64,000 bases of DNA from Flavobacterium noncentrifugens (GTDB lineage Bacteria; Bacteroidota; Bacteroidia; Flavobacteriales; Flavobacteriaceae), in assembly GCF_900100375.1 (NCBI RefSeq), contig NZ_FNEZ01000005.1, positions 62,001 to 126,000 on the forward strand. Direction: 5' to 3'. Below the pieces are notes generated by a model that did not search any database, had not been told where the DNA came from, and saw nothing but the letters and a program-made list of their open reading frames with translations. Positions 50,608 through 59,179 of the stretch are shown here, in pieces (position 1 is the stretch's first letter; each line of letters opens with the position of its first letter). Both the position numbers and the translations under genes were made by a program.

Positions 50608-51587
50608 TACATCACCATTAAATTGCATCCGCGAATGTCGCTGTTGTCAAAACGCCCGAGTACTTCAAAAGTGTTGTTTGGGTATTTTTTTCCAAGATCC
50701 TGCGTGGCAATAAAAGAGCAGGAATTGATGTTGGCCAGATCAATGACGTTGATGCCGCCGGTTTTTCCAGTTTCAATATATGTTAATGCATCTTCGGTAT
50801 CGCGGATTAAAATCTGCATCCAGTTTGGACATTCAAAGATGCCGTTGCCAAGGGAATAAGCCTGTGAAAGCAATTCTGTCATTCCGTATTCTGAATGGAT
50901 GGCGGTAACGCCAAAACCTTTGCAGAGCTGGTCGTGCAATTCTTCACGGATCATCTCTTTGCGTTTGCCTTTCATGCCTCCGGTTTCCATGATGATGGTA
51001 TTATTGAGGCCGAATTTTCGTTTTTCAATCAAGTCCAACAGTGCATAAGTTACGCCAATCAGGATGACGTTTTGGCCTGAATTGTCGAGAAGGATTAGCT
51101 TGTCAATGAGTTCTTCGTGGTTGTGCAGGTAAAATCCGCTGTGTTCGTTATGGGTCAGTTTGATCAAATCCTCGACCATGTAAATAAGCGAAGAACCTTC
51201 ACGTTCAAGGTACGATGGAAGCAAAGCGAGCACAACATAATCTTCGATGTTTCCGTAGAATTGGGCGAAGGCCTGGTGGTAACTTTGTTCGTACAAAGAC
51301 ACGTTAGTAATGAGGTGTTTGCTGGTGATCATTCCGGTGGTTCCGCTGCTGGTGAAAGTAGTTTGGATCGGATTGTCATTCGAAACCACATCATGGCTTT
51401 TAAAGAACTGTATCGGGATAAAAGGGATTTGCTGTAACGATTTTACTTTTTGGACATCGGTATTGAGGAAGTTACAAAAATCCCTATACACGGTGTTGTT
51501 CTCATATTGGAAACGAAAAACCTTTAAAGCTGTTTTTTCAAATTGCTTTTGGGAAGGGATCGAAAAGATGTTTTCAGCAGTGATCAA
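50607..51587 (-). CDS. LuxE-like acyl ligase (AMP-binding superfamily)
   Basis: Protein of 326 aa resembling the fatty-acyl-protein synthetase LuxE and related AMP-forming ligases. The phosphate-binding segment TTFTSSGTTGMITSK (Thr/Ser/Gly-rich), the middle IIMETGGMKGKRKEM and the adenylation-type IHSEYGMTELLSQAYS are seen, and the C terminus has DLGKKYPNNTFEVLGRFDNSDIRGCN. It should activate a carboxylic acid as an adenylate and pass it to a thiol. Neither a reductase (LuxC) nor an acyltransferase (LuxD) is adjacent. In flavobacteria such genes are often annotated simply as acyl transferase. Its partner is the coupled exported protein. Confidence 0.82.
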   Translation of the reverse strand: MITAENIFSIPSQKQFEKTALKVFRFQYENNTVYRDFCNFLNTDVQKVKSLQQIPFIPIQFFKSHDVVSNDNPIQTTFTSSGTTGMITSKHLITNVSLYEQSYHQAFAQFYGNIEDYVVLALLPSYLEREGSSLIYMVEDLIKLTHNEHSGFYLHNHEELIDKLILLDNSGQNVILIGVTYALLDLIEKRKFGLNNTIIMETGGMKGKRKEMIREELHDQLCKGFGVTAIHSEYGMTELLSQAYSLGNGIFECPNWMQILIRDTEDALTYIETGKTGGINVIDLANINSCSFIATQDLGKKYPNNTFEVLGRFDNSDIRGCNLMVM

Positions 51588-51598
51588 AATTTTTCTTG

Positions 51599-51627
51599 CA
51601 AAAGTAAGTAAAATAAAAAAGCCCCAA
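51599..51627 (-). promoter_or_regulatory. Promoter candidate for the acyl-ligase gene
   Basis: On the minus strand TTG (51625-51627), an 18-base spacer and TACTTTTG (51599-51606) fit the flavobacterial pattern, 11 bases before the start. The TTG lies within the terminator hairpin. Confidence 0.45.
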
Positions 51628-51642
51628 CATTGTTGAGGCTTT
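51618..51642 (-). terminator. Terminator of the T9SS protein gene
   Basis: The stem AAAGCCCCAAC (51618-51628) / GTTGAGGCTTT (51632-51642) has one mismatch and T-rich sequence following on the minus strand. Confidence 0.65.
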
Positions 51643-51662
51643 CAGATATATTAAAAAACTAA

Positions 51663-52481
51663 TTATTCGATAACTAATTTTCTTGTAGCCGTTTTACCAG
51701 CTTCAGTGATTTTTACGATGTAAACACCAGCGTTCAAGTGCGCCACATTGATTGGGCTGTTAGAAACTGTAGTGTTCATTACTTGTTTTCCCAATACATC
51801 ATAAACTGCAACTGATTTTGTGTCGTTGTTGTCTGAAGTAATAAACAAGTTACCATTTTTAACCGGGTTTGGATACATTTTCAATCCAGAGATTGTACTT
51901 CCTTTCAAACCAAGTGTGTTGTCCGTGAAAGACAAATCGTCATAATAGATTTTTCCTCCGAAAACACCAGTTGCTGCTCTGTAAGTTCTGATTTGGAATT
52001 TGAATCTTGTAGCAGTTGCAGGCGCTGTTAATGTAGTAGTTACCTGTACCCAGTTAGCACTGTCAGAAGAATATGCAGTTGGGTGCAAAACGTCAGCGTT
52101 GTCTGTCAAGTCAACAGATGAAGCACCAGTTCCTGAAACCCAAGCAGACCAGATTCTTGATCTTGAAGTCGAATCATTGTCTAATACCCAGTAGCTGATG
52201 GTGTAAGAATGACCTGGAACAACATCAATTTCCTGATTTCCAAAAACCTGTGTAGGGCTGTCTACTGAAGTTTGGCTTGCAGAATAGCTTCCGCCGTGTT
52301 TTACAGTAGATTCTTGTGCAAGCAAATTGTTTGCGCTGAAAGTTCCTGAAGTTACAGCAGTAAAATATTCTGGTGTAGTTGCGTTAGCCCATGCTTCAAG
52401 ATCCCCGTTGTTCACAAGGTTCTGTGCATTCATTGCAACAGTTGTAAATGCCAAAATGGCTAAAGTGTAAAGTTTTTTCAT
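51663..52481 (-). CDS. T9SS type A secreted protein with a carbohydrate-binding-like domain
   Basis: Protein of 272 aa. A signal peptide (MKKLYTLAILAFTTVAMNA, then QN) is followed by a beta-sandwich domain (residues about 22-185: NLVNNGDLEAWANATTPEYF ... FGGKIYYDDLSFTDN), whose pattern (NGDLE..., YYDDLSF) resembles the carbohydrate-binding modules common in secreted bacterial proteins. The C-terminal ~75 residues are a T9SS type A sorting domain (MYPNPVKNGNLFI ... YDVLGKQVMN ... LNAGVYIVKITEAGKTATRKLVIE). It should be secreted and cell-attached. The ligand is unknown. It neighbours a second gene with a nearly identical sorting domain. Confidence 0.85.
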   Translation of the reverse strand: MKKLYTLAILAFTTVAMNAQNLVNNGDLEAWANATTPEYFTAVTSGTFSANNLLAQESTVKHGGSYSASQTSVDSPTQVFGNQEIDVVPGHSYTISYWVLDNDSTSRSRIWSAWVSGTGASSVDLTDNADVLHPTAYSSDSANWVQVTTTLTAPATATRFKFQIRTYRAATGVFGGKIYYDDLSFTDNTLGLKGSTISGLKMYPNPVKNGNLFITSDNNDTKSVAVYDVLGKQVMNTTVSNSPINVAHLNAGVYIVKITEAGKTATRKLVIE

Positions 52482-52590
52482 TTTTGAGATTTTTAATTTA
52501 TTTCGGTGACAAATATAGAAAGTATTTCTTTAGGTTAAAAAAATACAATGTAAAAAAAATATTAATTAACTAATCGTATGTTTTTATTAA

Positions 52591-52911
52591 CTATTTGACA
52601 ATCAGTTTTCTTGTGGCAGTTGCCTCACCTTCGCGTATTTTGATAATGTAAACTCCTGGTGAAAGTGTCGCAATTGACAACTCTTTGGCAGTAACTGTTG
52701 CCTGAAGTACTTTTTTTCCGAGGACATCAAAAATGGTAATGTCCTTGTCCATCGCTGATTTTGAGCTGATGTAGATCTTTCCGTTTGATACTGGGTTTGG
52801 ATAAAAGTTAAGCCCTTCAATAGGTTGGTCCGGGCTTTTAGCCTGTGCAAATCCTGTAACGGAAGACAGTGAAAGCAGCAGTATGATAAAGTAAAAGTAT
52901 TGTTTTTTCAT
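52591..52911 (-). CDS. Minimal T9SS sorting-domain protein (almost no cargo)
   Basis: Protein of 106 aa. A signal peptide (MKKQYFYFIILLLSLSSVTG, then FAQ) is followed by only about ten residues (AKSPDQPIEG) before the sorting domain NFYPNPVSNGKIYISSKSA ... FDVLGKKVLQATV ... LSPGVYIIKIREGEATATRKLIVK. The domain is closely similar to that of the gene at 51663, so this looks like a tandem relative that has lost or never had a cargo domain. The ATG at 52911 is chosen because it begins the signal peptide. Whether the product is functional or a decayed gene is uncertain, but the frame is intact. Confidence 0.75.
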   Translation of the reverse strand: MKKQYFYFIILLLSLSSVTGFAQAKSPDQPIEGLNFYPNPVSNGKIYISSKSAMDKDITIFDVLGKKVLQATVTAKELSIATLSPGVYIIKIREGEATATRKLIVK

Positions 52912-53055
52912 GAGTTGGGGGTTTTGGCTGTAAATATATAAAATGTATTTCAATTATTAAGCCAAAGTTAGTGGTTCTTAGGAAATTGTGTTTTATTATG
53001 TTTTGCGTTTGTTTTACATGATTTCTCATAGCGAAACCCCAAGAGGATGAAATAA

Positions 53056-53082
53056 AAAAGCACCTCACGAGGAGGTGCTTTT
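53056..53082 (-). terminator. Terminator of the beta-helix lipoprotein gene
   Basis: The stem AAAAGCACCTC (53056-53066) / GAGGTGCTTTT (53072-53082) is perfect, with a T run following on the minus strand. Confidence 0.85.
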
Positions 53083-53102
53083 AGTTATAATGTCTTTTTT
53101 GA

Positions 53103-54311
53103 TTAGAAAGCCAATGTCCATCCGGCTGCCCATGTAGGTGTGTTTAGGCCATTTCCGGCTCCTGTTGCTGCTGCGTTTTCAGTGAATACTGCAGTTGCTG
53201 CTGCGGGGGTACCATCTGTTTTCTTGCCCGTAGACTTGTTAGTTACATCTGCAAAAGAAACATCAGATACTTTAAGCAAAGTGCCCATGAAAGAAAGGGT
53301 TTCGTCATTTTCTACGTCGATACCAGTTTTCCATCCGCTGATTGCTGCGTTTGAAACAATAGATTTTGTACCTCTTCTAAATTTAAAAGCTTGGTTTTCT
53401 GCGTAATCTGTAGCCGAAGCGCCGCTTCCAGGTCCTACTAAAGTGATGTTTGTGATTGTAGGGTTAGAGATTGGTGTGTTAGGGAAACCAAATTCGTAAT
53501 TGTCTGCTTCGATTCCTCTGTTTCCTTTACCGTAAGCAATTTTACCGTACCAGTTTGTGTTGGTGCCGTTCCATCCTTCAGTCCAGTCGAATTGGTCGTC
53601 TTCGTTTCCAACAGAAATCAGGTTTGAAGTATTTACAGTTCCACCAAAAAATTCAAAACCGTCATCAGCACCATGAATAGACTGTACAAAGTTTACTTTT
53701 GTTCCAGAGCCTACACCAAAGAAAGAGATTCCGTTGAATTCTTTGGTTGCACTAAATGAAGCACCAGCGTAAGCTACCACTAAATAGTTGATTGATCCAG
53801 AGTTGTCGTCGCTTACAGAACCTCCGTAAGTTAAATCGGCTACCTCAGATTGTGCTGTTGAAACCACACCGTTTACGCGGTTAATGGGTGCTTTTCCACA
53901 AATTACCAAACCACCCCAGTTTCCACCGGTAGGGGTTGCACTTGCACTGGTCATGATTACCGGAGCAGTAGCTGTACCGTTCACATTGATTTTTCCACCT
54001 TGTGCGATAGCGATGTAGGCAGAAGTTCCACCTGTACCTTCAATTTTAGTACCTGCAGGAATAGTAAGAGTAGCGCCGTTGTTAACTTGTAATTTGCCTG
54101 TTAATTTATATACTTTGGTTGCATCAAGGGTAACTTCCCCGTCATTGATCATTCCTTGAAAATCTGCTGGGTTTGCCGAAAAGGTTGATGAAGGCTCTTC
54201 AATTACTTCTTCAACGACTTTATTGTCGTCACTTGAGCAACTTGCTAAGAAACTTGCACTGATGGCAAGAACTGCAAATAATTTTGTGATAGTTGTTTTT
54301 GTTGTTTTCAT
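53103..54311 (-). CDS. Lipoprotein with a right-handed beta-helix, partner of the TonB-dependent receptor
   Basis: Protein of 402 aa. A lipoprotein signal (lipobox LASC, then SSDDN with the acidic surface-export pattern) is followed by an acidic linker and a long repetitive region rich in Gly, Asn, Thr and Ala (VNNGATLTIPAGTKIEGTGG, GGKINVNGTATAPVIMTSAS, AYAGASFSATKEFNG), typical of parallel beta-helices. It is encoded downstream of a TonB-dependent receptor, as many Bacteroidota surface lipoproteins that bind the receptor's substrate are. Some databases call relatives multidrug transporter, which the sequence does not support. Expected location: outer leaflet of the outer membrane. Confidence 0.8.
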   Translation of the reverse strand: MKTTKTTITKLFAVLAISASFLASCSSDDNKVVEEVIEEPSSTFSANPADFQGMINDGEVTLDATKVYKLTGKLQVNNGATLTIPAGTKIEGTGGTSAYIAIAQGGKINVNGTATAPVIMTSASATPTGGNWGGLVICGKAPINRVNGVVSTAQSEVADLTYGGSVSDDNSGSINYLVVAYAGASFSATKEFNGISFFGVGSGTKVNFVQSIHGADDGFEFFGGTVNTSNLISVGNEDDQFDWTEGWNGTNTNWYGKIAYGKGNRGIEADNYEFGFPNTPISNPTITNITLVGPGSGASATDYAENQAFKFRRGTKSIVSNAAISGWKTGIDVENDETLSFMGTLLKVSDVSFADVTNKSTGKKTDGTPAAATAVFTENAAATGAGNGLNTPTWAAGWTLAF

Positions 54312-54497
54312 GTTTAGTTATTTGATTTAAATTTCATTGCAAATATCGTTTCGGATTTTAAAAGACAGGTTAAGTAAACGTCATAGTATAATTAAGGAAT
54401 CCTGATGTTATGATTAAGGAAACGTTAGGGAGATGTTATGAAAAAAGGAGCCATTTTCATGACTCCTTACTAACTACTAACTCTAATTCAAAATTAT

Positions 54498-57266
54498 TTA
54501 GAACTGATAATTTAGCCCAAGGCTTAAATTGAGTCCTTTAGTATAAGATAACATATTGACGTCGCCTCCTGCATTTGCCTGTACCCTGTTGATCGTTGGG
54601 TCAAGGATATTTTTAATGGCAAGGCCCAGGCCAAGATTTTTATTGAATTTGGATTTGAGGATAAAATCGAGTGTGCCAACCGCTTCATCAATCTGGTTTC
54701 CACGCTGTGTTGTTCCAAGAGCATACACGCGGTCTGAGAAATAGTTGTAGGCTATGGTTGCAGAAATGTTGCTGTCTTTGTTGTTCCATTCTTGCAGGTA
54801 AGTAAGATCGGCGTTTAGCAAGAGTGGCGAAGCGCCGGTGAACTTTCCTTTGGTGTTTGTAAAATCAACTTCATAATCGGTTTCTCTTTTTACTTTTTCA
54901 GAATCCAGTTCCTGGTCTGTATAAATGTAAGATGCATTCAGGCCTGCAGACAATTTGCGTGCATTGTTTTCGCCAATATTGAAGATTGACTTGCGGTATT
55001 CCACTTCAGCTCCAACGGCATAACCGCTATCACCTGAATTTACATAAGAAATATCGTTTGTGGCTGAGTTGATCGTGGTTTCGTTAATTGGGTTTTGGAT
55101 GTATTTTCCAAAAGCAGTTACTGAAATCAGTTCTTCACTTTTTGGGAACATTTCCCATTTGATGTCGGCGTTGTAATTGTCGGAAGCGTATAATCTAGGG
55201 TTACCAACGTGTACTTCGTTGATGTCTTCATAAACAAACAGCGCTCTTTCTTTAAATTGCGGCAAGGTGTAAGTTTGGCTGAAGCCAAAGCGAAGGTTTT
55301 GCTTGTCGTTTAATTCGTATTTCAGGATCACGTTTGGCATGAAGGCATTTTTATTAAGATTGTTGCCACGCGTTTTAGGATCCAATGAAGTGTTCCAGGT
55401 GACGTCCTGTGTGATCCTGTCTGTGCGCACGCCTAACGAAGCCGTAAATTTTGCGCCGAATTTGTATTCAAAATTGGCAAAACCGCTGCTGATGGTTTGA
55501 TCTCCCGTATAAAACTGTGGGTTAAGCGCGCCTTTGATTCCGGTTTCGCCCCTGAATGTGCTAATGTTTATGAGTCCGGCCGCAAGATTTTGCTGGTTGT
55601 AAAAACTGTCAGGATTGTTAAAATCGATTTCTGCATTCCCTGATTTAACATTAAATTGCGTGGCCTGAAAATCACGCGCTTTGACTTTTCCGTTGTACCC
55701 TAAAGTAATCTTCCCTTTGAATTCTCCTTCACCTGTTTTTCCAATTTTATAATCAACGGCAGCGCTTACTGCAGTTTCGGTTTCTGTCAAGCCTTGAAAA
55801 TAGTGGTTGTTGTCTGCAGCTGATTGTCCTGCGACGTAATATTTTCCTTCATTGGTTGTAAGCTTATTTGTCGTCCTGTCTGGCATTTCACCGTCAATGA
55901 CGTTATGAGAAACACCCCAATTTGCCACAATGCGGTCGGTTAATTTGTGTTCGCCCAAAAGCTGGTTCACAAACAAAGTATTTTTAGTGTAAAGGTTTCT
56001 CACTGTGATCCCGTTTCCTTCCTCGGCATTTGCATCTACATCGCGCCCGTAATATTCTTCAGAGCTTTGAGAAGAACTGTTCATGAACAAAGTGTTGAAG
56101 CTTACTTTATGGTTGTTGTTGATTTTGTAGCCAATATTTCCCATAGCGGTCGTATTGGTTCCATAGGTATAAGAAAGGTATTTGTAGAATTTCTTCCCGT
56201 AAAACCCAATTTCATTGCCTGAACCTGTAGCTGCAGGATTTACACTAGATGCTGCAGAAGCATTGTTTTTTGACGCGTATTCGTTTGTTAAAGAAACGGT
56301 TCCGAAAAGGCTTAGTTTCCCGCTTTCGCCAATGTTGTATGAATCGCCGGCAGACAAACCAAGGTTTCCTGCAAACGGAACTTTGTGTTCTTTTTCCAGG
56401 GTCCTGAAGTTGTATTGCCTTAAAGGATTGTTTGGTATGCCGTGGTCGCTGAAGCCAAAATCGTCTTGGCCTTTCTGCAATTTGAAGTTTTTGTCGCCAA
56501 TGGCATTTGTGTTTGCATTTGTTCCTATTTCAACCCTGAAAAAACCTTTTCCTTGGTAGTTTTTAGAAATGATGTCGACATTTCCTCCGCCAAAATCCCC
56601 AAAAAGCCTGCTGCTGTAAACTTTATCAATCGAAATATACTCGATAATATCTGTAGAAAAATTCTCGAGATTCATATTTTTCTTTTCCGGGTCGTTTGAC
56701 GGAATTGGCAAACCATTCATGGTTGTCGCGTTATAACGGTCGCCAAGTCCGCGTACGAAAATATTTCCGCTGCCTTCTTCTTTCGTTACCCCGGTAGTTT
56801 TTGAAATGGCCGTTGCCACATCGCTAACGCCTTTTCTCGAAAGTTCCTGCGCACCGATATTTTGTTTAATCTCGACTGCATTTTTCTGGTCTAATAATAA
56901 AGCCGTTTCTTTTTCCCGGCTTTTTGCTGTCGCCTGAATCACGACATCTTCAAGTTTGTAGCTTCCCGAACCCAAGCCTTTATTAATGGTTACATTTTCC
57001 CCGGCAGCAATCGTAAAATTCTGCTCTACATTTTCATATCCCAAAAAGCTGAAAATGATCGTGTAGTTTCCGGCGTCAACCTTAAAAGAATATTTTCCGT
57101 TCTCATCTGTTGTTGTTCCAACGTTTGTTCCTTTGATCATCGCGTTGGCAAAAGGCAAAGTCGCATTGTTGGCATCCTTATCTGTCAATACACCCGAAAC
57201 TGTACCTTTTTGCGCAAAAGCAAACGAGCAAATAAATAATGTTATAAATAGGAGTCTGAATTTCAT
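54498..57266 (-). CDS. TonB-dependent outer-membrane receptor
   Basis: Large receptor of 922 aa. It has a signal peptide (MKFRLLFITLFICSFAFA, then Q), then a CarboxypepD_reg-like domain (about 20-100, KGTVSGVLTDKDANNATLPF), a plug domain (about 120-260, with GNIFVRGLGDRYNATTMNGL and FGGGNVDIISKNYQG) and a ~660-residue beta-barrel ending LNLSLGLNYQF with a C-terminal Phe. It imports a large or scarce substrate using TonB energy. Divergence from a PhoB/PhoR-like pair and pairing with the lipoprotein suggest a phosphate- or phosphorus-compound system, an inference. The ATG at 57266 is preferred because it starts the signal peptide. Confidence 0.9.
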   Translation of the reverse strand: MKFRLLFITLFICSFAFAQKGTVSGVLTDKDANNATLPFANAMIKGTNVGTTTDENGKYSFKVDAGNYTIIFSFLGYENVEQNFTIAAGENVTINKGLGSGSYKLEDVVIQATAKSREKETALLLDQKNAVEIKQNIGAQELSRKGVSDVATAISKTTGVTKEEGSGNIFVRGLGDRYNATTMNGLPIPSNDPEKKNMNLENFSTDIIEYISIDKVYSSRLFGDFGGGNVDIISKNYQGKGFFRVEIGTNANTNAIGDKNFKLQKGQDDFGFSDHGIPNNPLRQYNFRTLEKEHKVPFAGNLGLSAGDSYNIGESGKLSLFGTVSLTNEYASKNNASAASSVNPAATGSGNEIGFYGKKFYKYLSYTYGTNTTAMGNIGYKINNNHKVSFNTLFMNSSSQSSEEYYGRDVDANAEEGNGITVRNLYTKNTLFVNQLLGEHKLTDRIVANWGVSHNVIDGEMPDRTTNKLTTNEGKYYVAGQSAADNNHYFQGLTETETAVSAAVDYKIGKTGEGEFKGKITLGYNGKVKARDFQATQFNVKSGNAEIDFNNPDSFYNQQNLAAGLINISTFRGETGIKGALNPQFYTGDQTISSGFANFEYKFGAKFTASLGVRTDRITQDVTWNTSLDPKTRGNNLNKNAFMPNVILKYELNDKQNLRFGFSQTYTLPQFKERALFVYEDINEVHVGNPRLYASDNYNADIKWEMFPKSEELISVTAFGKYIQNPINETTINSATNDISYVNSGDSGYAVGAEVEYRKSIFNIGENNARKLSAGLNASYIYTDQELDSEKVKRETDYEVDFTNTKGKFTGASPLLLNADLTYLQEWNNKDSNISATIAYNYFSDRVYALGTTQRGNQIDEAVGTLDFILKSKFNKNLGLGLAIKNILDPTINRVQANAGGDVNMLSYTKGLNLSLGLNYQF

Positions 57267-57344
57267 CGTTGTGTGTGTTAAATTTTGGGCAAAGTAACCG
57301 CCGGATAGTAAAGTTGGTGTTAGCTTCGCATTACTATTTTGTTC

Positions 57345-57388
57345 GGTAATCATTACCAAAAGGTTAACATATTAAATTACGGTTAACC
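57345..57388. promoter_or_regulatory. Palindromic operator candidates between the receptor and the PhoB-like gene
   Basis: The 183-base divergent intergenic region holds a perfect palindrome GGTAATCATTACC (57345-57357) and two GGTTAAC units (57362-57368 and 57381-57387) spaced 19 bases, the second being the palindrome GGTTAACC. These are good candidate sites for the adjacent response regulator, but no known box was matched. Confidence 0.4.
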
Positions 57389-57448
57389 GGTTTTATGCAG
57401 ATTGTTTTATCTTTACATTTACACCTGCAAAAGACAATTTTTGTTATT

Positions 57449-58135
57449 ATGAAAAAAAAAGACATCAGGATTTTATTGGTCGATGACGAACCGGACATCT
57501 TAGAAATTGTAGGATACAATCTGGCACAGGAAGGTTATCAGATTTCAACGGCGGCTAATGGTCGTGAGGCTGTAGCCAAAGCTAAAAAGGAACTTCCGCA
57601 TCTTATTATTATGGATGTCATGATGCCCGAAATGGACGGTATGGAAGCTACCGAAGCGATCCGCAAAATCCCAGAACTCAGCCACGTCATCATCACTTTT
57701 TTAACTGCAAGAAGCGAAGATTATTCCCAGGTTGCCGGTTTTGATGCCGGAGCCGATGATTACATTACCAAACCAATCAAACCAAAATTGCTCGTTAGCA
57801 AAGTCAAAGCTTTACTAAGAAGATTGAAAGAAGCCGAAGCGCAAAATTCGGAAACTTTAAATGTTGGTGGCATTGAAATCAACCGAGAAGAATATAAAAT
57901 TGTAAAAGACGACAAGGAAATCATTTTGCCAAGAAAAGAATTCGAATTGTTCTACCTTTTAGCATCAAAACCAGGAAAAGTTTTCAAGCGTGAAGAAATC
58001 TTAGACAAAGTCTGGGGCAACGAAGTAATTGTTGGCGGACGCACCATTGACGTACATATTCGTAAATTGCGTGAGAAAATTGGCGACGATTTCTTTAAAA
58101 CCATTAAAGGCGTCGGCTATAAGTTTGAGGTATAA
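57449..58135 (+). CDS. OmpR/PhoB-family response regulator
   Basis: Regulator of 228 aa. The receiver domain has the acidic pair in ILLVDDEPDIL, the phosphorylated Asp in HLIIMDVMMPEMDG and the Lys in ADDYITKPIKPKLL. The C-terminal winged-helix DNA-binding domain (about 135-228) has KEFELFYLLASKPGKVFKRE and GRTIDVHIRKLREKIG. It is followed directly by its kinase, and the divergent receptor gene is its most likely target. It resembles PhoB of Bacteroidota; the symbol is withheld because other OmpR members look alike. The start ATG at 57449 gives the family-type N terminus. Confidence 0.9.
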   Translation: MKKKDIRILLVDDEPDILEIVGYNLAQEGYQISTAANGREAVAKAKKELPHLIIMDVMMPEMDGMEATEAIRKIPELSHVIITFLTARSEDYSQVAGFDAGADDYITKPIKPKLLVSKVKALLRRLKEAEAQNSETLNVGGIEINREEYKIVKDDKEIILPRKEFELFYLLASKPGKVFKREEILDKVWGNEVIVGGRTIDVHIRKLREKIGDDFFKTIKGVGYKFEV

Positions 58136-59179
58136 ATGGCAGTAAGCTTTAAAAAAACATACAAATTCGCCGTGAAGTCGGCGCTTTACATTACGCTGTT
58201 TTCGACAGGGCTGGTGGTTTTTTTAATGTTTTTTTTCTTGGATTTCTCGCTTCCATTCACGATTTGCTTTGCTATTTCAATCGGAATGTTTTCTTTTTTC
58301 GTACTCCAATACCGTGTCGAGCATTTCATCTACCGCCGCGTCAAGAAAATTTATGACGATGTGTCGCTGCTCGAATCTTCTACTTTCCGCAACCAGCCCA
58401 TTACCACCGATATGGCTACGCTCACACGCGAAGTCCAGAAATTCGCAACGGATAAAAAACTTGAGATCGAAATGCTGAAAGTGCGTGAAGAATACCGACG
58501 CGAATTCCTCGGCAATGTTTCCCACGAATTAAAAACCCCACTTTTTACAGTTCAGGGCTATTTGTCGACGCTTCTTGACGGAGCAATGAACGACAAAAGC
58601 ATCCGCAAAAAATACCTCGAACGCGCTGAAAAAGGTGTCGAAAGACTGATCTATATTGTTCAGGATCTCGACATGATCACCAAACTCGAAGTCGGTGATT
58701 TAAATCTTGAAATTACAAAATTCGACATCATCAAATTGGTACAAAATGTCTTTGATCTTTTGGAAATGGAAGCCTCCAAAAAAGACATTTTATTGCTGTT
58801 CGACATGAAATACAACAAACCGATCATGGTCGTCGGCGATCGCGAAAAAATCGAACAGGTGATTACAAATCTTGTGATGAATTCTGTCAAATACGGAAAA
58901 GAGAACGGTTCCACCGAAGTCAGCATCGAAAGCCTAACCGAAAATAAAATCATCGTCCGCATCACCGATAACGGAGAAGGCATCGAAAAACCACATATTT
59001 CAAGATTGTTCGAACGTTTTTACCGCGTCGATAAAAGCGGATCGCGCGATGCCGGCGGTTCAGGTCTTGGATTGTCGATCGTAAAGCACATTATTGAAGC
59101 GCACGACGAACGCATTTATGTGGAAAGCCAGTTCGGAATCGGATCGGAATTCTCATTTACGCTCGAAAAGGCAAAATAA
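58136..59179 (+). CDS. PhoR-like sensor histidine kinase
   Basis: Kinase of 347 aa. Two N-terminal membrane segments (about residues 15-60) with a very short loop are followed by a linker, the HisKA domain with the phosphoacceptor in NVSHELKTPLFTVQGYLSTL, and a HATPase domain (N box NLVMNSVKYGKENGS, G1 DNGEGI, FERFYRVDK, G2 GGSGLGLSIVKH). The short loop leaves no room for a periplasmic sensor, as in PhoR, which is controlled through other proteins. The start codon follows the regulator's stop with no gap. The 3' end overlaps the convergent glycosyltransferase gene by 27 bases. Confidence 0.9.
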   Translation: MAVSFKKTYKFAVKSALYITLFSTGLVVFLMFFFLDFSLPFTICFAISIGMFSFFVLQYRVEHFIYRRVKKIYDDVSLLESSTFRNQPITTDMATLTREVQKFATDKKLEIEMLKVREEYRREFLGNVSHELKTPLFTVQGYLSTLLDGAMNDKSIRKKYLERAEKGVERLIYIVQDLDMITKLEVGDLNLEITKFDIIKLVQNVFDLLEMEASKKDILLLFDMKYNKPIMVVGDREKIEQVITNLVMNSVKYGKENGSTEVSIESLTENKIIVRITDNGEGIEKPHISRLFERFYRVDKSGSRDAGGSGLGLSIVKHIIEAHDERIYVESQFGIGSEFSFTLEKAK

